Assembly (NCBI GenBank): GCA_012931725.1 | Contig: CM022948.1 | Location: 112,999,930 to 113,063,929 of the forward strand | DNA length: 64,000 bases | From: Litsea cubeba | Lineage: Eukaryota; Streptophyta; Magnoliopsida; Laurales; Lauraceae | Direction of reading: 5' to 3' | In this document: piece after piece, positions 59,170-64,000 of the stretch | How positions within the stretch are numbered: the first letter of the stretch is position 1 | Layout: each line of letters opens with the position of its first letter | Program-made: the position numbers and the translations under genes | The notes under the pieces: generated by a model | Seen by the model: the letters and a program-made list of their open reading frames with translations, nothing else | What the model was told of the DNA's origin: nothing | The model's database searches: none

Positions 59170-61080
59170 TGAATGGCATGTTTGTTGTCCTGTTGTAGCT
59201 GATGAGTAATTTGAAGGAGAATCGCGCGAAAACGAGTGAGGGCGCAGTATGGTGATTGGTGAGAGTAGGATGATGTTATTAGTGGGTCCCTCTTTATTCA
59301 CGGCCAGATCTTAACAATACACTTGCTATAGCCAACTAGATCGATCTTGTCAGTTCATCTAGGGCCTAGGGGCCATCTCCTGGATGCAGATCATCACCGG
59401 CTTTTGCCTAATGGCTTACCTATTTCCCTGCTCAATAGAACACGTTTGATGATTTTTTTTGAGATGAATCACTGACGTTCTAGATTTAGAAAACACCTAG
59501 GAAGAGTCACTTTTGTAGTTTAGGTGCTTCTTTACATCCGTGAATTTATAAAATTCGATAGGTGGAGATGAATGAATCAATAGAAGAGCTCTTTCAGTTT
59601 TCCTGTTATCACCCAAATCTGAATTCTCCTCAAAATCGAATAAAATTATAAAGGATTCCTCTCCGAAGACATTACCCAAATATGAAAGAAGGGTCGGTAT
59701 TATACATGCAAGCAAAGTTCATTGATAAAAACCTCTAACCAGGCCAAACAAATAGTGGGGCCCAGCCAGTAAACCATCCAAGTGGACCATTCCCCGAATA
59801 GTCACTAATTTTGGGTTCGACACTCATTGACCATTCTATCAACTACTTCTTCTCTTAGATGGTGAAAACTTGTCGACACGTAATAACGTGGTTAGACGGA
59901 GAGTCTCATTATGCACGGGGAAGGGAATTTGAACCATCCCATGATAAGCCTCACAAGAAGCTGTGCTCACAATGAGAAAGTTACAAAGTAGATGGCGGAG
60001 ATGCAAAACTTTCTCTTACGAGTGTTGAATCTTCATTAAATTTTTATACCTTATGGTGCGCATCCGTGGACCTTAATGTTTGTTGTTGATGTTGTTTTTT
60101 TTTTTTCTGGCCTTCAAAGGCGAAGTATCAAAATTTTAGGGAAGTGATTAGTCAATAGGCTCTACAAATTTTGTTGCATATTCTATTTTAAACAGTAGCA
60201 CAAATAATTCTAAGTGCGCCAAATGTCAATGTCAGTCTCTTATTAGCATTTTTGAAATAACAAATTTGTGCCTTTAATGATTATAAGTTCATAAGTTTGA
60301 CATGTGGGACACTAGACATCTAAGCCCTCCTCAGTCTTTACTGTACTTAAATCTCTATGCACAAATTAGCACTAGTTTAATTCCCCTTTCAATTGTTCAC
60401 AGAGAAATAGACTAGTTACCAACCATGACTTTGGAATCATCTCCTCTTCACTAATAGATAATAGATAGAGGAAGACCTTCAAACCCCCTATTGTTGTGCT
60501 TCCCAAGTAGGGCCAACAGGTTGGACCAATTTATCCTATGCTTATGTCAAACCATATCAATGTTAGCTAATATGTAAGTTTGAGTGAGGCCCACTTTGCT
60601 TAATCTAAGATATTCACATTATGTGTTCAATCTATTTATAGTCTGTGTTTCGAGTTTTGCTCTGATTAAGATGATATTGCCACTGAAATTCTATGTATAA
60701 AATATGTAGTTGTGTTTTATATAAGCGGTCCATCCATTGGTGCTTATCACTTGAGTGAAATTTGGGTTAAATGATATTGTACACCTATGGAGTTGTGTAG
60801 TATAAATGACTTAGCTAGATCAAACAAAGCTGGACATTACCTATGGAAATCATATATTAGAATATACTAGCAGCAGAATATGATTCTTTCCAATATTTTT
60901 CTTCTCTTTCAGATTGAGTAAAAATAACATTAATGTGAGGGGCGGCGATTCTCAACCCAAAGACTCAACTTGGAGTTTGGTTTGAGTTTTCGTTAAGACA
61001 CATGCATTGTTGAAAATACAATGGTATACCATCCCAGATATGACATGACTGATATCATGTGCTTGGATAGAGGATCCGGA
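59170..61080. other. Intergenic DNA, nothing recognised
   Basis: No gene, RNA or complete element seen. Confidence 0.45.
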
Positions 61081-61082
61081 TC

Positions 61083-61222
61083 CCCTGTTCGAAACAGGGG
61101 AGCCCTATTTGGACGAATCAGGGGCCGCCATGCACGGGGGCGGAGGAAAGAAAAAAGCAGGTTCTCTTTCCTCCGCCCCCACATGTGGCGGCCCTTGATT
61201 TGTCCAAACAGGGGATCTATTT
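61083..61222. mobile_element. Foldback MITE with GC-rich arms
   Basis: Arms near 61102-61152 and 61166-61217 are inverted copies: ccctatttggacgaatcagg against its complement, and gggggcggaggaaagaa against ttctttcctccgccccc. They are separated by about 12 nt (aaaagcaggt). The edges carry cccctgttcgaaacagggg, itself a hairpin. No coding content. Confidence 0.75.
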
Positions 61223-61564
61223 CCTTGGATATAGTTTGGAGTTTGGACCCTCTGACATTTGGATTCGTAGGAGATTTGCGCTTTCTTACTATTAAGGCTG
61301 GCTGGCTTTAAAGATTTGCGCAACTCAAAATATATAATCTCTTTTTATATTGGCCCTGCAAAATCGATTGTTAGAAGCCACTTAAACCCATTTAATTGGA
61401 GTATAATTGGTTTAGTAGAATACGTAAGAATTTGTGCCTTAAGTAGTTAAAAAAGAAAATAAAAAAAAATCTTAGAGAAATTTTCATATAACTGGTCTTA
61501 ATTCTGACATTTGCCCCCACATCAGTCAAGCTTTTAATATTTCCCATAGAAATACTCGTACAAT

Positions 61565-61735
61565 AATATGTGATATCGTACCGCATTAAGATATCGTGTT
61601 TTTATAGTTTCGCACAGCTTTAAGATATCGCACAAGGTAATATTTGTGATCTCACACGACCCTAGGATATCGGACCCTATAATGCGTGCGATATCTCACG
61701 GCCCTAAGATATCGCATGAGGGAAATACATAAAGT
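61565..61735. repeat. Diverged minisatellite around taagatatcgcac
   Basis: Four or five units of about 35-50 bp share aagatatcg or ggatatcg with a cgcac/cacgg context. The GATATC core recurs at 61572, 61591, 61624, 61667, 61691 and 61708 or so. Confidence 0.75.
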
Positions 61736-62004
61736 TTAACTGCTCATGGGCAAATGTCTGGTCTAAGAGAAGCTCTCCAGGCAATATCCCAAAATTCTTA
61801 AATGTGCATCAAATAGCTTTTTTTAATGAAAATAACATAAGAGCAAGAGAAATGAATCCAACCATCGTTGGGGTTTCATCTACATTGCTAGATTGGGACC
61901 ATATATCCCTCACCACTCATATCGTCTCTTAAGATGGGGCTCATTTAATCATAAATTTCTTTGCATTCAATTTATATAGATTCTATGTAAACAAACAGCC
62001 CCTT

Positions 62005-62092
62005 AATGCAATCAAATTTCTTTATTTGTAAAAGTGGTTAAAAATATGCATTAAATTTCTGTATTTGTAAAAGTGGTTAAAAATAAACAAAT
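62005..62092. repeat. Tandem duplication of about 41 bp
   Basis: The unit aaatttctttatttgtaaaa followed by gtggttaaaaata is found at 62016 and 62054 with one substitution. Confidence 0.85.
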
Positions 62093-62954
62093 AAGGTGAA
62101 TATCAACAAATAACCTCCCCTTCCCTTTCTTAGGATATGGATAAGAAAACAAAAACCCAACTATCAATAGATAGGAATGGTGACTTCTATTTCTAAAATG
62201 GTTAGAACCAAAGAAACAAATACAAACTTTACAAAATGACCATTAAATTATTTCTCACTCAAGCAGAGATGGGAAATGTAGGGCAGGGGGTGGGGGAGGC
62301 TGGGGTTTTGGACGATCGCCATGATATTATTTTCTTCATTATTTTTTTCCTTTTCCAGAAGATCTTCATAACCTGCCCTTTCCTTTATTAGAATATGAAT
62401 AAAAAAGATAGGGATAAATAAAAACCCAACCATCAATAGAGTCTTAAGATCTCTTCTACATTTTACCTCATATCCTTCACTCTGCAACTCTTTCATTTAT
62501 AATAAGCAAACCATTGAACTTTTACTATTTTATAATACTTTGTTTCACACATTCTACAAACAATCAACATGACGTGGGCACGAACATTACCTATAAATAA
62601 TACAAGTTTTGTTCACTACCAAGTACCATGACAGTGACATCCATCCAAAGTCAGAGCCAAGAAAATGAGAAAGAATCCAATAGCTATGTTCAAAAACAGC
62701 AGCTTCTAAGTTCTAACACATTTATAAAAACGTGTTATTACAATTGTAAAAAGAATCCTATGGTCTCCGTCCACGGTAGTTCTTAGACTTTGGAATTTCC
62801 CAAAATCTTCAACTTTGCCCGCCCGTCAATATGGAACGTCCATCTGTCACGATCATCATAAAAATGTGGGCCACGCTAAATTAGTTGGGGCCCACTCAAA
62901 TATCCCACACGAGCGATGACTAGAACTCAGTGAGTCACCGTTTCTTTCCCATCT
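62093..62954. other. 3' flank of the PADRE gene
   Basis: Contains the presumed 3' UTR. No other gene recognised. Confidence 0.4.
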
Positions 62955-63467
62955 TCAAAACACGGTCTCCTCAGCTATGGTCTCTAACCCGGGCCGCCTC
63001 GACCTGCACAAGCTGCTCCTCATCCTAAACTCACTGAGTAACCCATCATCTTCAATCTCATCCAAATCCAACTTCACCTCCTCACCCATGCCCCTCTGTG
63101 CTGCAATATCACACTCCGGAGAGATCCTCGCCGTTACCCCGGAAGCTCGCCGAGCGGCCGAATTGGCGGTCATCAAAAGCCTGCCCATGTCCGCCGGCGC
63201 GATCGCCGAGTTAACCCTTCTCATCGGGAACATGACGTATACGTTGCCCATCTCCAAGTCTTCGTCGGCGGAGAGGGGCGAAAATCGGCGCCCGATTTGG
63301 AGCGAGAGCGAGTTGACGAGGAAGTGGTTGGGGGTTTCCAGCATGAGCTCAGCGGCGTTGACGGGTTGGTCGAATCGGCGGATCTCGCCGTCTGGGAAGA
63401 TGACTTTGGCCCCGTTGGAGTGCTTGCCTGTGTGGGTTGAGAGGGTGCAAGAGATGTAATTCCCCAT
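62955..63467 (-). CDS. PADRE (DUF4228) domain protein
   Basis: The PADRE/DUF4228 family is plant-specific, small, and mostly induced by pathogens and abiotic stress; molecular function is unknown. The frame from ATG 63467 gives 170 residues. It starts MGNYISCTLS, a predicted N-myristoylation (Gly2) plus Cys7 palmitoylation signal for membrane attachment. The domain follows: AKVIFPDGEIRRFDQPVNAA, ELMLETPNHFLVNSLSL, then LEMGNVYVMFPMRRVNS, and a basic/serine-rich disordered C-terminus ending GLETIAEETVF, as in the family. The frame is open further upstream to 63857, but that part is a low-complexity serine run from a CT-rich leader and lies across the TATA box, so MGN is the right start. Intron-less and intact. 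Confidence 0.92.
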   Translation of the reverse strand: MGNYISCTLSTHTGKHSNGAKVIFPDGEIRRFDQPVNAAELMLETPNHFLVNSLSLQIGRRFSPLSADEDLEMGNVYVMFPMRRVNSAIAPADMGRLLMTANSAARRASGVTARISPECDIAAQRGMGEEVKLDLDEIEDDGLLSEFRMRSSLCRSRRPGLETIAEETVF

Positions 63468-63472
63468 TAGAG

Positions 63473-63635
63473 AAGAAGAAGAAGAAGAAGAAGAAGAAGA
63501 AGAAGAAGAAGAGGAGGATAGGATTGAGATTTGAGATGATTTTGAAAGGAAGAGGAGGAGGAGATGGGATTTTTTGAAAGGAAGAGGAGAAGGAGATGGG
63601 ATTTTTTGAAAGGAAGAGGAGAAGGGGATAGGATT
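63473..63635 (-). repeat. (CTT)n and 33-bp CT-rich tandem repeats in the PADRE leader
   Basis: About 12 GAA units (CTT on the coding strand) at 63474-63511, then three units of about 33 bp (ggaagaggagaaggagatgg plus gattttttgaaa) at 63543-63630. All of it falls between the predicted start of transcription and the ATG, so the mRNA would have a long pyrimidine-rich leader of variable length. Confidence 0.85.
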
Positions 63636-63671
63636 TCTGATGGGAATGTGTGCTGAAGAAGATGGTGTGGT

Positions 63672-63684
63672 TTTATTTATATAA
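63672..63684 (-). promoter_or_regulatory. TATA box of the PADRE gene
   Basis: TTATATAAATAAAA on the minus strand at about 63671-63684, about 205 bp upstream of the ATG. Transcription would start near 63645, just upstream of the CT-rich tandem repeats. Confidence 0.75.
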
Positions 63685-63857
63685 GGTATGGAAAAGAGAA
63701 GGAAAGAGTAAGTCTGACCTGGGCGATGATTCTGCCAGTTGTGTACGCGTTCGGAGGACAAGAGTGCAGGAAAGAAGATGAGATTATCACGTGTCTGCAA
63801 AAAGATAGAGACATTCTGGTTAATGCGTGTGGGACCCACTGTTGTTTTAGTGGACAA

Positions 63858-64000
63858 CTGCCACCCCGGATCCTCTCAAGTCTCAGGGGGAAGAATTAGA
63901 AAAGGAAAGTTAGTTAAAAATGCATTTCCTCTTTTTATCTCTTTTTATAAAGAGGAAATTATCAGAAAATTTATGTTTGGCCTTTGTTGCGCCAAAAAGT
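63858..64000. other. Upstream flank of the PADRE gene, nothing recognised
   Basis: A short direct repeat cctctttttatctctttttat (63929) is the only visible feature. Confidence 0.4.

Noticed and set aside
62977..63459. 160-codon open frame on the plus strand opposite the PADRE gene
   Set aside because: It is the antisense of a clearly recognisable PADRE coding sequence and has no own promoter or family resemblance.
63468..63857. N-terminal extension of the PADRE frame (300 codons in total)
   Set aside because: It is serine-run and low-complexity sequence from a CT-rich leader and crosses the TATA box; the family starts at MGN.

Overview
The window reads as nuclear DNA of a flowering plant. 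It has GT-AG introns of up to several kilobases, long non-coding stretches rich in A/T runs, TRIM, SINE, LINE, Helitron, MITE and hAT-like debris, and plant-type single-copy genes. The large introns and heavy, old repeat content would fit a magnoliid or another early-branching angiosperm, but I cannot fix the species.

Genes from left to right. The 5' half of a quiescin sulfhydryl oxidase (QSOX) gene lies on the minus strand at 1119-4723 and continues past the left edge; its 3.2 kb first intron holds a SINE, an inverted repeat and a LINE remnant. A partial segmental copy of eIF5, broken as a gene, lies at 5707-7456 and abuts a 2 kb foldback element (7457-9445). From 9.4 to 21.9 kb I see no intact gene: tandem duplications, a dispersed repeat pair, a hAT-like element and MITEs. 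An unrecognised multi-exon gene with a leader intron and TATA box occupies about 21905-23726 (minus). From 24 to 31.5 kb there are Helitron and LINE remains. The intact parental eIF5 gene is at 32327-36720 (minus; uninterrupted 459-residue CDS, 2.5 kb leader intron). From 37 to 43 kb there is repeat DNA, including a 1.3 kb palindromic composite element with its own 5-bp target duplication at 40586-41901. LST8, the WD40 subunit of the TOR complex, lies at 44170-49960 (plus). An AR401/EEF1AKMT2-type methyltransferase gene lies at 52334-59064 (minus). A PADRE/DUF4228 gene lies at 62955-63467 (minus).

These are independent housekeeping and stress genes, each with its own promoter; nothing suggests a cluster or operon. 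Two loosely share a theme, translation and growth control (eIF5, and LST8 in TORC1), and the methyltransferase family acts on elongation factor eEF1A.

The main oddities are small coding indels in LST8 and in the methyltransferase, two GC-AG introns, the eIF5 duplicate ending exactly at a foldback element, the palindromic TRIM-like composite, a Cassandra (5S-bearing) LTR inside LST8, and several Helitron-type 3' ends. The indels could be real decay or assembly error.
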